DNA from: Crenothrix sp. D3
GTDB taxonomy: Bacteria; Pseudomonadota; Gammaproteobacteria; Methylococcales; Methylomonadaceae
Direction of reading: 5' to 3'
NCBI GenBank assembly: GCA_002134785.1
Contig: MBQZ01000029.1
Span: forward strand, 124,001-188,000
Length of the DNA: 64,000 nt
Shown here: positions 27,477 to 37,173 of the stretch, in pieces
How the letters are laid out: every line of letters starts with the position of its first letter
Position numbering within the stretch: the first letter of the stretch is position 1
The notes under the pieces: model-generated
Databases searched by the model: none
What the model was told of the DNA's origin: nothing
The model's input: only the letters and a program-made list of their open reading frames with translations
Program-made: the position numbers and the translations under genes

Positions 27477-27504
27477 TTTACAACACCCTGAACTCTGTTA
27501 GAAT
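27477..27504 (+). promoter_or_regulatory. Promoter for map-glnD
   Basis: TTTACA and TAGAAT are 16 bp apart, 50 bp ahead of the map ATG. Both hexamers are near consensus. A GATAATTGTC near-palindrome lies just upstream at about 27463. Confidence 0.5.
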
Positions 27505-27554
27505 CGTTCCATTGTGCTTTACACTCTGAATTCTGCCCCCTTGCCCTCTATATT

Positions 27555-28319
27555 ATGATTATTATTAAAACCGAAAGTGAAATTGAAAAAATGCGTGTTG
27601 CTGGCAGATTAGCCGCTGAAGTTCTCGAAATGATTGAGTCTCATGTTGTGGCAGGTATTACCACGAATGAATTAGATTTAATTTGTCACAACTATATGGT
27701 GGATGTGCAGAACGTAATTCCCGCGCCGCTTAATTACAAAGGTTTTCCTAAATCTATTTGTACGTCAGTTAATCAGCAAGTCTGTCACGGCATACCCAAT
27801 GAGAAAAAATTGAAAAATGGTGACATTATCAATATTGATATTACCGTCATTAAAGATGGCTATCACGGTGATACCAGTAAAATGTTCTGTGTTGGTGAAG
27901 TCAGCGCACACGCCAAGCGGTTAATTAAAGTGACTGAAGAATCTATGTATTTGGGCATTCAACAAGTCAAAGCAGGAGCAAGATTAGGCGACATCGGTCA
28001 TGCGATTCAAAAACACGCTGAAGCTAATCGCTATTCGGTGGTGCGTGAGTTTTGCGGTCATGGTGTCGGCAAAAAATTTCATGAAGAGCCGCAAGTACTG
28101 CATTATGGCAAAGCAGGGACAGGCGAAGTATTGGACGCAGGCATGATATTAACCATTGAACCGATGATTAATTTGGGCAAAAAAGAAATTAAAGTATTAC
28201 CCGATGGTTGGGTAGCCGTTACTAAAGATCGTAGTTTGTCTGCTCAATTCGAGCATACTATTTTGGTCACTGCAACGGGTTATGAAATCCTAACTTTACG
28301 TCAAGAAGAAATGGAATGA
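27555..28319 (+). CDS. map: Type I methionine aminopeptidase
   Basis: Removes the N-terminal Met from new proteins. The 254-residue enzyme shows all five metal ligands in context: NIDITVIKDGYHGDTSKMF (Asp, Asp), CGHGVGKKFHEEP (His), LTIEPMINLG (Glu) and AQFEHTILVT (Glu). HGIPN gives the substrate His. The start has little Shine-Dalgarno. Its stop overlaps the glnD start (ATGA). In E. coli map and glnD are also neighbours. Confidence 0.97.
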   Translation: MIIIKTESEIEKMRVAGRLAAEVLEMIESHVVAGITTNELDLICHNYMVDVQNVIPAPLNYKGFPKSICTSVNQQVCHGIPNEKKLKNGDIINIDITVIKDGYHGDTSKMFCVGEVSAHAKRLIKVTEESMYLGIQQVKAGARLGDIGHAIQKHAEANRYSVVREFCGHGVGKKFHEEPQVLHYGKAGTGEVLDAGMILTIEPMINLGKKEIKVLPDGWVAVTKDRSLSAQFEHTILVTATGYEILTLRQEEME

Positions 28320-30964
28320 GCTTAATCACAACCATTGATGCCGCACTCTTTGCTCAAAGCGATAGTTTGCTACAATTTAAGCAATTATTAAAACAACACG
28401 ATACTGAGTTACGGCAAAAATTTAACCCGCAACACTCGGTTTCAACACTATTAAAAGAAAAATCAGCGTTCATCGATATAGTCCTTAGTTGTTGTTGGCA
28501 ACATTTTTTGAGTGATCATGCGTCACAGCTCTCATTATGTGCGGTCGGTGGTTACGGTAGAGCAGAACTGTTTCCTTATTCTGATATTGATATTATTGTG
28601 CTATTGGATAGCAATGATGCGGCTCACTATCAAGAACCACTCGCTAACTTTTTCACTTTTCTGTGGGATATTGGCTTAAAGCCAGGGCAGAGTGTTCGCA
28701 CCATTCCACAATGTGTCACCGAGGCGTTAAACGATCAAACCGTTATGACCTGTTTAATGGAAATTCGTTTAATTAACGGCAATACAGCACTTTTACAAGA
28801 ACTTAAACAAGTCACTGCACCCGATAAAATCTGGTCGTCCGATGAGTTTTTTGCTGCCAAAATGGAAGAGCAACGGCTACGTTATGCGCATTTTCACGAT
28901 ACAGCTTATAATCTTGAGCCGAATATCAAAGAAGGGCCAGGTGGATTACGCGATAGACAAGTCATTGCGTGGGTATTTAAACGCCATTACAACGCACCTA
29001 CATTGAAAGAACTGATTCAACACGGTTTTTTACCGCAATCAGAATATGCCGAATTAGTGGCTGCTTTAGATGTGCTGTGGCGGATTCGTTATGCGTTGCA
29101 TCTATTAACTAATCGTGCGGAAGATCGCTTACTGTTTGATTATCAAAGAGATTTGGCACAACAATTTGGTTTTAGTTCAGAAAATAGTCAATACAATCAA
29201 GATGTCGAACAATTCATGCAGTTTTATTTTCAAACCGTACAAGGTTTGGAGCGATTGAATGAAATGTTATTGCAATTATTTAATGAACGGTTTGTCGGTG
29301 ATGATGCTCATTGTGAGCCAATAGTTGTTAACAATAGTTTTGTTGCCATCAACGGCTATCTGGAAGCAAGAAATGAGCAGGTATTTGAGCAATACCCGTG
29401 TTTATTATTAAAGATTTTTTTAATTCTACAGAAAAATCCAACACTTAAAGGCATTCGTGCCACAACTTTGCGATTGATTCGTAAAAATTTACCGCTAATT
29501 GATGATGCGTTTCGTGAGAATAAAACAGCCAATCAAGTTTTTATAGACATTTTAAGTCAACCTAGCGGTTTGACTCACGCATTAAGACGTATGAACCGTT
29601 ATGGTGTGTTAGCAGCTTATATTCCTTGCTTTGCTAACATTGTGGCAAGAATGCAGTATGACTTATTTCATATTTATACCGTTGATGAACATACGCTGTT
29701 TGTCATTGCCAATTTGCGCCGTTTTTCTCTAGCAAAACATGACACGGAGCTACCTTTTTGCAATAAAGTATTTTTACTGATTGCCAAGCCTGAAATACTG
29801 TATCTCGCCGCCTTATTTCACGATATAGCTAAAGGCAAAAACGGTGATCATTCAGTTATTGGTGAAGAACTCTCTAAAAATTTCTGTATCCAGCATGATA
29901 TTTCCTCACAGGATACTAAGTTGGTTGCGTGGCTGGTGCGTAATCACTTGGTGATGTCGATGACCGCACAGCGAAAAGACATTAGTGATCCCGATGTGAT
30001 TCATGAATTCGCGCAAAAAATGGGTAGCGTCGAATATCTTAATTATCTTTACTTGCTGACTGTTGCTGATATACGCGCCACGAATCCTGAGTTATGGAAC
30101 TCGTGGAAAGATACCTTATTAAGAAACCTCTACATAAGCACACATACCGCCTTACGTCGTGGATTGCAAAATCCTATCGCGATGGCGGATCGCATCGCTG
30201 AAAATAAACAAGAAGCGAAAAGTAGGTTAATCAAACAAGGTTTACCAGAAGCGGTGATTGAGCAAGCATGGCACGAGATTACCGATGATTATTTTTTGCG
30301 TTACTCAGCGGATGAAATTGCATGGCATACCGTTATTATCACTGCCCACACTGAAACAGATTTCCCTCTTGTCATAGTCCGCACACAAAATCAACGTGGC
30401 AGTGCCGAAGTGTTTATTTATACTAAAGACAAAGAAGGTATTTTTTCCATCAGTACAGCCACACTGGATCAACTAGGACTCACTATCCTCGATGCGCGTA
30501 TTATGACAACGCTGAATAATTATGTACTGAACAGTTTTCAAGTGTTGGAACAATCAGGTGCGCCCATTACTGAGCCGTTTAGAGATGCGCATATTTGTAA
30601 TGTGTTACGGTTGAATTTACTGCACGGTGAAGTGAAAGAACACAAAAATATTCATCGCCAAGCCAAACTCAGGCAGGCACAGCATTTTCCTATCCCCACT
30701 AGTATTGAATTCCATGATGACTCACTGAATAGACACACCATCATGGAGCTAATCACCACCGATCATGCTGGTTTGTTATCAAAAATAGGTCGCGCCTTTA
30801 TACAGCAACACATTCATCTACACAGTGCGAAAATTACTACCATTGGTAGCCGCGTTGAAGATATGTTTTACATCACTGATCAACAGTTACAACCTATTAC
30901 TGATAAACATAAACAGCAACAAATTCGTGCGGAGATTTTAAAAGCGTTGGGTGTTAGTGAGTAG
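28316..30964 (+). CDS. glnD: Bifunctional [protein-PII] uridylyltransferase / uridylyl-removing enzyme
   Basis: Nitrogen sensor that uridylylates PII proteins when glutamine is low and removes UMP when it is high. Domains in order: nucleotidyltransferase with GGYGRAELFPYSDIDIIVLL (about 75-95), a helical linker, HD hydrolase LAALFHDIAKGKNGDHS (about 495-510) and two C-terminal ACT domains (RGSAEVFIYTKDKEGIF; IMELITTDHAGLLSKIGRAF) that bind glutamine. At 882 residues it is full length. A repeat of the GTAGGGG family lies just downstream. Confidence 0.97.
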   Translation: MSLITTIDAALFAQSDSLLQFKQLLKQHDTELRQKFNPQHSVSTLLKEKSAFIDIVLSCCWQHFLSDHASQLSLCAVGGYGRAELFPYSDIDIIVLLDSNDAAHYQEPLANFFTFLWDIGLKPGQSVRTIPQCVTEALNDQTVMTCLMEIRLINGNTALLQELKQVTAPDKIWSSDEFFAAKMEEQRLRYAHFHDTAYNLEPNIKEGPGGLRDRQVIAWVFKRHYNAPTLKELIQHGFLPQSEYAELVAALDVLWRIRYALHLLTNRAEDRLLFDYQRDLAQQFGFSSENSQYNQDVEQFMQFYFQTVQGLERLNEMLLQLFNERFVGDDAHCEPIVVNNSFVAINGYLEARNEQVFEQYPCLLLKIFLILQKNPTLKGIRATTLRLIRKNLPLIDDAFRENKTANQVFIDILSQPSGLTHALRRMNRYGVLAAYIPCFANIVARMQYDLFHIYTVDEHTLFVIANLRRFSLAKHDTELPFCNKVFLLIAKPEILYLAALFHDIAKGKNGDHSVIGEELSKNFCIQHDISSQDTKLVAWLVRNHLVMSMTAQRKDISDPDVIHEFAQKMGSVEYLNYLYLLTVADIRATNPELWNSWKDTLLRNLYISTHTALRRGLQNPIAMADRIAENKQEAKSRLIKQGLPEAVIEQAWHEITDDYFLRYSADEIAWHTVIITAHTETDFPLVIVRTQNQRGSAEVFIYTKDKEGIFSISTATLDQLGLTILDARIMTTLNNYVLNSFQVLEQSGAPITEPFRDAHICNVLRLNLLHGEVKEHKNIHRQAKLRQAQHFPIPTSIEFHDDSLNRHTIMELITTDHAGLLSKIGRAFIQQHIHLHSAKITTIGSRVEDMFYITDQQLQPITDKHKQQQIRAEILKALGVSE

Positions 30965-31017
30965 GCTTAATGGGTCAGTGTTGTGCGGAGGCAAATGTTG
31001 GGGTCGATTTGAATTTT

Positions 31018-31098
31018 GTAGGGGCAATCCCTTGTGGTTGCACATTTCCCTAATAACATACCGTTTTATTCAAGGGCAGGTACAAGACCTGCCCCTAC
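31018..31098. repeat. Dispersed GTAGGGGC repeat, copy 1
   Basis: Starts GTAGGGGCAATCCCTTGTGG and ends CAAGACCTGCCCCTAC. The ends are inverted and the right half makes a GGGCAGGT/ACCTGCCC hairpin. Three related copies are at 34268, 42294 and 51770. It lies downstream of glnD with no open reading frame; MITE-like, origin unknown. Confidence 0.85.
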
Positions 31099-31141
31099 TT
31101 TAGACAGTGGTTGATTTACACCCCCAACTGTCGCATAGGTG

Positions 31142-31747
31142 TTATTCTTCGCTATCGTCGTCTAGTTCGTCTTCAAATTCCAACTCATCATCAAATTCCA
31201 ATTCGTCTTCTTCGCCGTCAACTTGAAGCAAATTTTTAAGATAACGGTACAGCAAGCGCGATGATTTTGGGGGCTTAGCCGCTTCAGCTTCTTTTTGTGC
31301 ATTACGCATGAGTTGTCTAAGCTGTTGCCTATCAGCATGATGATATTCATCAAGGAATTCAGTCAACGCCTCATTGCCTTCCGCAATCAGCTTATCGCGC
31401 CACTGTTCAGCCATGTGATGTTCTCTGACTGCATGCGCACTCTTGTTAGTGATACGCGCCATTCTTTCCAGAATGGGGCTAACATCAATTTTATGCAAAT
31501 GCCCTGCAATGTATTTTAACAAGCGTTTTTTCGCGCCTGAAGGGGACATTTTTGACGCTTCAATCACTGCTTTATCAATAATTTCAGGTAATTCAAGGCT
31601 TTTTATGTGAGTTGCCGATAAAGCTGCCATTTCCTCACCTAAGCTAAAAAGCACTGCCATTTCTTGCTTAATAACCGTTTTATTGGGACGGATAGCATAA
31701 TATTCCGTCTCATCTACTTCTTCGTGTCCGAATTCTTCGTGTATCAT
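31142..31747 (-). CDS. darP: DarP (YjgA/DUF615) ribosome-associated protein with acidic tail
   Basis: The 201-residue protein follows E. coli YjgA/DarP: RPNKTVIKQEMAVLFSLGEE near the start, then KKRLLKYIAGHLHKIDVSPI, and ADRQQLRQLMRNAQKEAEAA followed by KPPKSSRLLYRYL. DarP aids 50S subunit assembly (domain V and the PTC helix). The odd feature is an extra C-terminal run rich in Asp/Glu (about 25 residues, ELEFDDELEFEDELDDD) where E. coli ends soon after the helical core. The E. coli acidic stretch is instead at the N-terminus, so the acid block may have moved end for end. Monocistronic. Confidence 0.9.
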   Translation of the reverse strand: MIHEEFGHEEVDETEYYAIRPNKTVIKQEMAVLFSLGEEMAALSATHIKSLELPEIIDKAVIEASKMSPSGAKKRLLKYIAGHLHKIDVSPILERMARITNKSAHAVREHHMAEQWRDKLIAEGNEALTEFLDEYHHADRQQLRQLMRNAQKEAEAAKPPKSSRLLYRYLKNLLQVDGEEDELEFDDELEFEDELDDDSEE

Positions 31748-31778
31748 TCATTCTTACTCTATAAAAAACTGCTTAAAC

Positions 31779-31803
31779 GGTGGGCAAAAAAATCTTGCCC
31801 ACC
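31779..31803 (-). terminator. Hairpin downstream of the NAD-type isocitrate dehydrogenase
   Basis: GGTGGGCAA and TTGCCCACC pair perfectly around AAAAATC. It lies 8 bp beyond the stop of the minus-strand dehydrogenase gene. Confidence 0.5.
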
Positions 31804-31810
31804 TTACTTT

Positions 31811-32821
31811 TTAAGCCATTGCTCTCACAATAGCATCACCCATTTCAATCGTTCCCGCTTTGGAATCCGCATTCAAATCAGGAGTCACATAAATACCTTC
31901 ATTGACTACTTTTTCTACGGCGTTAATGACTCGATTAGCCGCTTCATGTTCGCCGATATGATTTAACATCATTGCGCCTGCCATAATAACAGCAGTTGGA
32001 TTAGCCAAATTTTTACCCGTAATATCAGGCGCACTGCCGTGTACGGCTTCAAACAACGCCGCATCTGCACCAATATTTGCGCCGGGAATTAAGCCCAAAC
32101 CACCGACTAAACCTGCGGTTAAATCGGATAAAATATCGCCAAACATATTGGTAGTCACAACGACATCAAATTGATGTGGATTCATTACCATGTGCATACA
32201 CGCGGCATCAACGATTTTTTCATCAAATTCAATATCGGGATACAACGCGGCAACTTCTCTAGCAACATTCAAAAATAAACCTTGGGTATATTTCAAAATA
32301 TTAGCTTTATGACACACGGTGACTTTTTTACGCTGATTATCACGCGCATATTGAAACGCATAATGAACAATACGTTCTGAAGCCACGCGGGTAACGACTG
32401 CCAAACTTTCGGCAATATCTTTTTTCGGGGTTAGATAATGCTCCAGACCTGCATACAGCCCTTCGGTATTTTCACGGACTATGACAATATCAACATCTTC
32501 ATAACGAGTTTTAATACCTGCCCAGCTTTTCGCAGGACGCACATTGGCATATAAATCATATTGTTGACGTAATGCCACATTAATACTTCTAAAGCCTGAT
32601 CCCACCACGGTTGTTAAAGGCCCTTTAAACGCCAAACGCGTTTTATCAAACGAAGCCAGTGTTTCATCGGGTAATGGATTACCAAATTTCTCAAACGCCG
32701 ACAAACCCGCGTAGGCTTCTTCCCATTGAATTTTCGCACCCGATGCGTCAATCACTTTTACTGCCGCCTCCATAATAGAAGGGCCAATACCATCGCCTTT
32801 AATCAACGTTACAACGCGCAT
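31811..32821 (-). CDS. NAD-dependent isocitrate dehydrogenase (IDH/IMDH family)
   Basis: The start at 32821 (MRVVTLIKGDGIGPSIMEAA) has a GGTGGAG site; the longer ORF-track start adds 11 residues. The product is 336 residues. ENTEGLYAGLEHY and KANILKYTQGLF form the active site, and NMFGDILSDL binds the metal. In HGSAPDITGKNLANP the Asp-Ile pair replaces Lys-Tyr of NADP enzymes and marks NAD use. Decarboxylates isocitrate to 2-oxoglutarate; related homoisocitrate or tartrate dehydrogenases cannot be fully excluded. It is divergent from the NADP-type gene at 32977. Confidence 0.85.
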   Translation of the reverse strand: MRVVTLIKGDGIGPSIMEAAVKVIDASGAKIQWEEAYAGLSAFEKFGNPLPDETLASFDKTRLAFKGPLTTVVGSGFRSINVALRQQYDLYANVRPAKSWAGIKTRYEDVDIVIVRENTEGLYAGLEHYLTPKKDIAESLAVVTRVASERIVHYAFQYARDNQRKKVTVCHKANILKYTQGLFLNVAREVAALYPDIEFDEKIVDAACMHMVMNPHQFDVVVTTNMFGDILSDLTAGLVGGLGLIPGANIGADAALFEAVHGSAPDITGKNLANPTAVIMAGAMMLNHIGEHEAANRVINAVEKVVNEGIYVTPDLNADSKAGTIEMGDAIVRAMA

Positions 32822-32976
32822 AGTTTTCTCCACCATAAAAAAAAATCTAATCATACACAGAAATTAGGCGTTGTTCACAGAAAACTAGCCGCTCTTTAAA
32901 GCGTGAGCGTGTAGAATTATCCTTGTTTTAATTCACCAACGCGTCAGCAACCCAGAAACACACTCAGGAATTATTT

Positions 32977-34260
32977 ATGACTAATCCAATTAATGGCAGT
33001 CCTATTACTTTACAAGATGGCAAATTAATTGTGCCATTCAACCCTATTATTCCATTCATCGAAGGCGATGGTACGGGAGCTGATATATGGCGAGCGACAG
33101 TGCGCGTGTTGGATGCCGCTGTCGCGAAAGCCTATTTAGGACAGCGACAAATTCACTGGTTAGAAGTGTATGCGGGTGGCAAAGCCTTTGAATTATTGAA
33201 TACTTGGTTGCCTGATGCCACCGTTGACGCGTGTAAAGATTATTTAGTGTCGATTAAAGGACCATTAACCACGCCCATTGGAGGCGGTATTAGTTCATTA
33301 AATGTGGCATTGCGGCAAAAACTGGATATGTATGTGTGTTTGCGTCCTGTGCGTTGGTTTAATGGTGTGCCTTCACCTGTGAAAAAACCAGAATCGGTTG
33401 ATATGGTGATTTTTAGAGAAAACACTGAAGACATTTATGCAGGTGTGGAGTTTGAGCAAGGCAGTGATGAAGCGTTGTTATTCCTGCGCTTGTTACAAGA
33501 AAATTTCCCCAAGCAATACGCAAAAATTCGCTTTCCTGAAACGTCGGGTATTGGCGTTAAACCTGTGTCACAACAAGGCACAGAACGTTTAATTCGCTCC
33601 GCGATTGATTACGCAATAACGAACAAACGTAAAAGCGTCACGATTGTCCATAAAGGCAATATCATGAAATTCACCGAAGGTGCGTTTCGTAACTGGGCTT
33701 ACGCCTTAGCAGAGCGAGAATATGCGGAGCAGACTTACACTTGGGCGCAATGGGAAAGAACCCGCGCCGCGCAAGGTGAAGCCGTCGCTAATCAAGAACA
33801 ACAAGACGCACTCGCCAGCGGGCGAATTTTAATTAAAGATGCGATTGCCGATATTGCCTTACAACAAGTATTAACCCGTCCCGATGAGTTTGATGTCATT
33901 GCCACGCTCAATTTAAACGGTGATTATTTATCGGACGCGCTCGCCGCACAAGTCGGTGGTATCGGTATTGCACCGGGGGGCAATATTAATTATGCAACAG
34001 GCGTGGCAGTATTTGAAGCCACGCATGGCACTGCGCCTAAATACGCAGACTTGGATAAAGTGAATCCTGGTTCATTGATTTTATCGGGGGAAATGATGTT
34101 GCGTTATATGGGTTGGACAGAAGCCGCCGATGCCATTATTGATGCAATGGATGCGGCGATTGCCAGCAAACACGTCACTTATGATTTTGCGCGGTTGATG
34201 GATGGGGCGACAGAAGTGAAATGCAGTGAATTTGCCGATGTGATTATTGCCAATTTGTAA
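32977..34260 (+). CDS. icd: NADP-dependent isocitrate dehydrogenase
   Basis: A 427-residue E. coli-type Icd. [20 protein letters not shown] begins the core, [13 protein letters not shown] holds the substrate/phosphorylation Ser, and [16 protein letters not shown] and [12 protein letters not shown] are catalytic. In [17 protein letters not shown] the Lys-Tyr pair sets NADP specificity. Both isocitrate dehydrogenases start from one 155-bp gap, so expression may be reciprocal. No aceK kinase gene is nearby. A GTAGGGGC repeat follows the stop. Confidence 0.96.
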   Translation: MTNPINGSPITLQDGKLIVPFNPIIPFIEGDGTGADIWRATVRVLDAAVAKAYLGQRQIHWLEVYAGGKAFELLNTWLPDATVDACKDYLVSIKGPLTTPIGGGISSLNVALRQKLDMYVCLRPVRWFNGVPSPVKKPESVDMVIFRENTEDIYAGVEFEQGSDEALLFLRLLQENFPKQYAKIRFPETSGIGVKPVSQQGTERLIRSAIDYAITNKRKSVTIVHKGNIMKFTEGAFRNWAYALAEREYAEQTYTWAQWERTRAAQGEAVANQEQQDALASGRILIKDAIADIALQQVLTRPDEFDVIATLNLNGDYLSDALAAQVGGIGIAPGGNINYATGVAVFEATHGTAPKYADLDKVNPGSLILSGEMMLRYMGWTEAADAIIDAMDAAIASKHVTYDFARLMDGATEVKCSEFADVIIANL

Positions 34261-34267
34261 ATGATTA

Positions 34268-34338
34268 GTAGGGGCAATCCCTTGTGGTTGCCCTAACACA
34301 CCGTTTTATTCAAGGGCAGGTACAAAACCTGCCTCTAC
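34268..34338. repeat. Dispersed GTAGGGGC repeat, copy 2
   Basis: Begins GTAGGGGCAATCCCTTGTGG and ends ACCTGCCTCTAC, 71 bp, slightly shorter inside than copy 1. It fills the 79-bp gap between icd and the convergent GGDEF gene, so it may also serve as a bidirectional terminator hairpin. Confidence 0.85.
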
Positions 34339-34339
34339 T

Positions 34340-35857
34340 TTAATAATCAGGCAACGTAGCTCTGGGTGCAACTACTTCTGTTTGTAGATTAGAATCAAAG
34401 AAACACAGTGTATTTCTCCCCGCTGTTTTTGCTTGATACATCGCCACGTCCGCCTGTTTCAATAACTCATCTACTGTACTTTGGTGATTATAAAACAGCA
34501 CCACGCCAATGCTTGCAGAACAACCATGTTCACAGGCATCCAATGAATAAGGCTGATTGAGTGCCACGAGAATTTTCGCACCAACAGTTCTGGCTTCGGT
34601 AATGGCTTCTTCAATATTAATACTCAAATTTTCTAGCATCACCACGAATTCATCGCCCCCCAATCGTGCCACGGTATCATCTTCTCGTGTGCAGGTAAGA
34701 AGACGTTTTCCGACTTGTTGTAGTAGTAAATCGCCTTGATGATGACCGTGGGTGTCATTTAGGATTTTGAAGTTATCCAAATCAATAAACAAAATAGCCC
34801 CGATGTTGTCATGGCGACCACTGGCTGCCAGTGCTTGATTCAGTTGGGTGAGTAGCTGGCGGCGATTCGGTAAATCGGTTAGTGGATCATAGAAAGCCAA
34901 ACGTTCGATTTCATCAGATGCCAGCCTGTTTAAAGTAATGTCGTCAAACGTAGCGACATAATGACTCACTAAGTCGTTTTGATCCCGCACAGCGGTGATG
35001 GTGAGGCGTATGGGATAGATTTCACCATTTTTACGCCGATTCCAAATTTCACCTTTCCATAATCCTTCTCGATTAATGCTATCCCACATTGTTTGGTAAA
35101 AATAAGCATCGTGGCGACCTGATTGGAACAAACGGGGGGTTTTGCCAATGACTTCTTCAGCAGCATAATCCGTAATTTTGGTAAAGGTTTGATTCACGCG
35201 AAGAATCACACACTTGTTATCGGTGACAAATATACCCTCTTGCGATTCAAACACAGCGGCGGCAATGCGCAATTGCTGTTCGGCTACTTTAATTTGAGTT
35301 ATGTCTGTCATCGTGATGCGCAGCGTAATAATAGGCATCGATTCATTTTTCGTTTTCATAGGCAGACAATCGAGGTAGGCGTAAAAAACCGTGCCGTCAA
35401 ACCGCCGCATATTTAATTCAATGCTTTGTTTACTGTTTTTTTGCTTGCTGTGCAGAAAGTGACAATCCCAGCGATTTCTGTCTTCAGGGGCGATGAAACT
35501 GGAAAGCCGCCGTCTAATGAGTTTTCGGCGATCTAATCCGAGTAAGCTAGCCCCCGTTAAATTAATTGCATCAATGAGACCTTCTTCAGTGATCGTCAAA
35601 TAGCCGATAGGCGCGAATTCGTATAAATTAATATATTGATCGCGTGCTTCTTCTAACTCAAGCTGTAGTCGGCGCAATTCTTCATTCTGCATTTCCAATT
35701 CAATTTGATGGACTTGCAATTCGTGCAGGCGTTTATCGGTGTATTGCATCAGATGATAGCGATCACCATTAGTTAGCTCAATACTTGCCAGCTTCGCTTC
35801 TGCCCGCTCCCGAAGTCGGCGGTCAATTTCCCAACTGTCGGGTTTTTTCTTTTTCAT
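34340..35857 (-). CDS. Diguanylate cyclase with two PAS domains (cytoplasmic)
   Basis: Start placed at the ATG at 35857 (MKKKKPDSWEIDRR), which has an AAAGGAGG site, 26 codons inside the ORF-track start. About 505 residues: N-terminal coiled coil (HELQVHQIELEMQNEELRR), PAS1 at about 75-195, PAS2 at about 205-315, GGDEF at about 325-490. The catalytic motif RLGGDEF is intact and TREDD places an RxxD product-inhibition site five residues before it, so it should make c-di-GMP. No EAL domain or membrane span. The N-terminal 200 residues are clearly paralogous to those of the PAS-LuxR protein at 37884. Confidence 0.9.
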   Translation of the reverse strand: MKKKKPDSWEIDRRLRERAEAKLASIELTNGDRYHLMQYTDKRLHELQVHQIELEMQNEELRRLQLELEEARDQYINLYEFAPIGYLTITEEGLIDAINLTGASLLGLDRRKLIRRRLSSFIAPEDRNRWDCHFLHSKQKNSKQSIELNMRRFDGTVFYAYLDCLPMKTKNESMPIITLRITMTDITQIKVAEQQLRIAAAVFESQEGIFVTDNKCVILRVNQTFTKITDYAAEEVIGKTPRLFQSGRHDAYFYQTMWDSINREGLWKGEIWNRRKNGEIYPIRLTITAVRDQNDLVSHYVATFDDITLNRLASDEIERLAFYDPLTDLPNRRQLLTQLNQALAASGRHDNIGAILFIDLDNFKILNDTHGHHQGDLLLQQVGKRLLTCTREDDTVARLGGDEFVVMLENLSINIEEAITEARTVGAKILVALNQPYSLDACEHGCSASIGVVLFYNHQSTVDELLKQADVAMYQAKTAGRNTLCFFDSNLQTEVVAPRATLPDY

Positions 35858-35915
35858 GATGCCTCCTTTTATCGAGATTAACGGAATGAAATTTCTGTTC
35901 GATTCAAGAACAGAT

Positions 35916-36581
35916 TTACGCGAGTAATACTGCAATAATACCTGTTAAGAAAATACCATCGAAAGTACCCGCTCCGCCAATTGAAGCGATAGGGGCATTT
36001 AAGCGGCTTATGTCACCTAGTCGAAGTATATCCGCGCCAATCAACACACCCAATACGCCACTGACGTAGGCTAAATGAGCCGCATGAGCTGGATTCAGCA
36101 ATAGCGCGAGCAGTGCGGAGACGATGGGTGCAATAAATAAAGGCATACCAATGCCTACATGAGGGATGACACGGCTACATTGATAACTTAATGCGGTTAT
36201 CGTGACCAAAGCAATTAATAAACTGATGGGGTCAATTAATTGTAATGAGATAAAATAAACACTCAAGCCAACGGGAATGAGACAGCCACCGACGTTGACA
36301 GCGACCACGATTTTTCCTTTCTTAGCAGGCTGAAATAATTCCCAGATTAGATGTGTTCGCTTGGGTAATAAAATCAAATGCTCAGATTGTTTAGTTTTTA
36401 ATTCAAAAAGTCGTAGATTTATTCCGCTACCCAATAGGGTAGTTATCAATAACAATAGCGACGTTTCAGGCGTTAAACCGAGTTTTGCAAAGGCGATTTC
36501 AAAGAGATGAATCTGTACCATTGCTATCAGGATTAGCGAGGTCAGCAAAAATATAACCAACGAAATAACTGGCATAGACAT
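35916..36581 (-). CDS. DUF1614 membrane protein
   Basis: The 221-residue protein is almost all hydrophobic with about six spans. LGSGINLRLFEL, GGCLIPVGLSVYF and the C-terminal IGGAGTFDGIFLTGIIA are characteristic of DUF1614 proteins of bacteria and archaea, whose function is unknown. The start follows AAGGGGA. It lies 58 bp upstream of the diguanylate cyclase and about 87 bp after hsp20 on the same strand. Confidence 0.75.
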   Translation of the reverse strand: MSMPVISLVIFLLTSLILIAMVQIHLFEIAFAKLGLTPETSLLLLITTLLGSGINLRLFELKTKQSEHLILLPKRTHLIWELFQPAKKGKIVVAVNVGGCLIPVGLSVYFISLQLIDPISLLIALVTITALSYQCSRVIPHVGIGMPLFIAPIVSALLALLLNPAHAAHLAYVSGVLGVLIGADILRLGDISRLNAPIASIGGAGTFDGIFLTGIIAVLLA

Positions 36582-36668
36582 TCCCCTTAGTGGGATTACA
36601 TTTATCGTTGGATACTGAGCCGAGACCTAAAAACTTAGATTCATACGTCTGACAAGCTCTGTTGGCGA

Positions 36669-37121
36669 TTAAATAATTTTAATATTTTTGCGTTTGTTTT
36701 TTTTAGTTTTTGGCATCGCAATGGTCAATATCCCGTCTTTGAACACCGCAGTTGCATTTTCACCATCGACATGGTCGGGCAAAGACAGAGTACGCTGAAA
36801 TTCACCGTGCATAATTTCTTTGCGGAAATAACGTCCTTCTTCCTCTTTTTTTTCTTCCGTGGTGGCGCGGATAGTAATCTCTTGGTTGTTAATCGATACA
36901 TCCAGCGTGTTTTTATTGATACCGGGTAATGCAGCTTGCACTTCTATTCGGTCGGCGTAATTGATAATATCAACTTTTGGAACCTCTTTTTCTGTACCGA
37001 ATTGACGAGCCAGAAAATCATCAAAAAAATGATCAAATTCGTCAAATGAAATCATACTGGTTGCCGCACGATTTGTAGTCAATTCAGTGCTTGCCTTGGT
37101 ATCTTTGTTTTCAATGCTCAT
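36669..37121 (-). CDS. Small heat shock protein, Hsp20/alpha-crystallin family
   Basis: A 150-residue holdase. A short N-terminal arm ends in FDEFDHFFDDFL, then the alpha-crystallin domain (about 45-140): VDIINYADRIEVQAALPGIN, FRKEIMHGEFQRTLSLP and FKDGILTIAMPK. The C-terminal IxI-type tail is NIKII. No ROSE-like thermosensor was traced in the leader. Confidence 0.92.
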   Translation of the reverse strand: MSIENKDTKASTELTTNRAATSMISFDEFDHFFDDFLARQFGTEKEVPKVDIINYADRIEVQAALPGINKNTLDVSINNQEITIRATTEEKKEEEGRYFRKEIMHGEFQRTLSLPDHVDGENATAVFKDGILTIAMPKTKKNKRKNIKII

Positions 37122-37173
37122 AACATTCTCCAGTGATTATTGGCTGTTGTTAAACAGCTCTTTGGTTAATTCA

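Noticed and set aside
27290-27480. Fur box ahead of the TonB receptors or map
   Set aside because: GATAATTGTC near 27463 is only a partial match and is closer to map; no 19-bp match to the GATAATGATAATCATTATC pattern was found.
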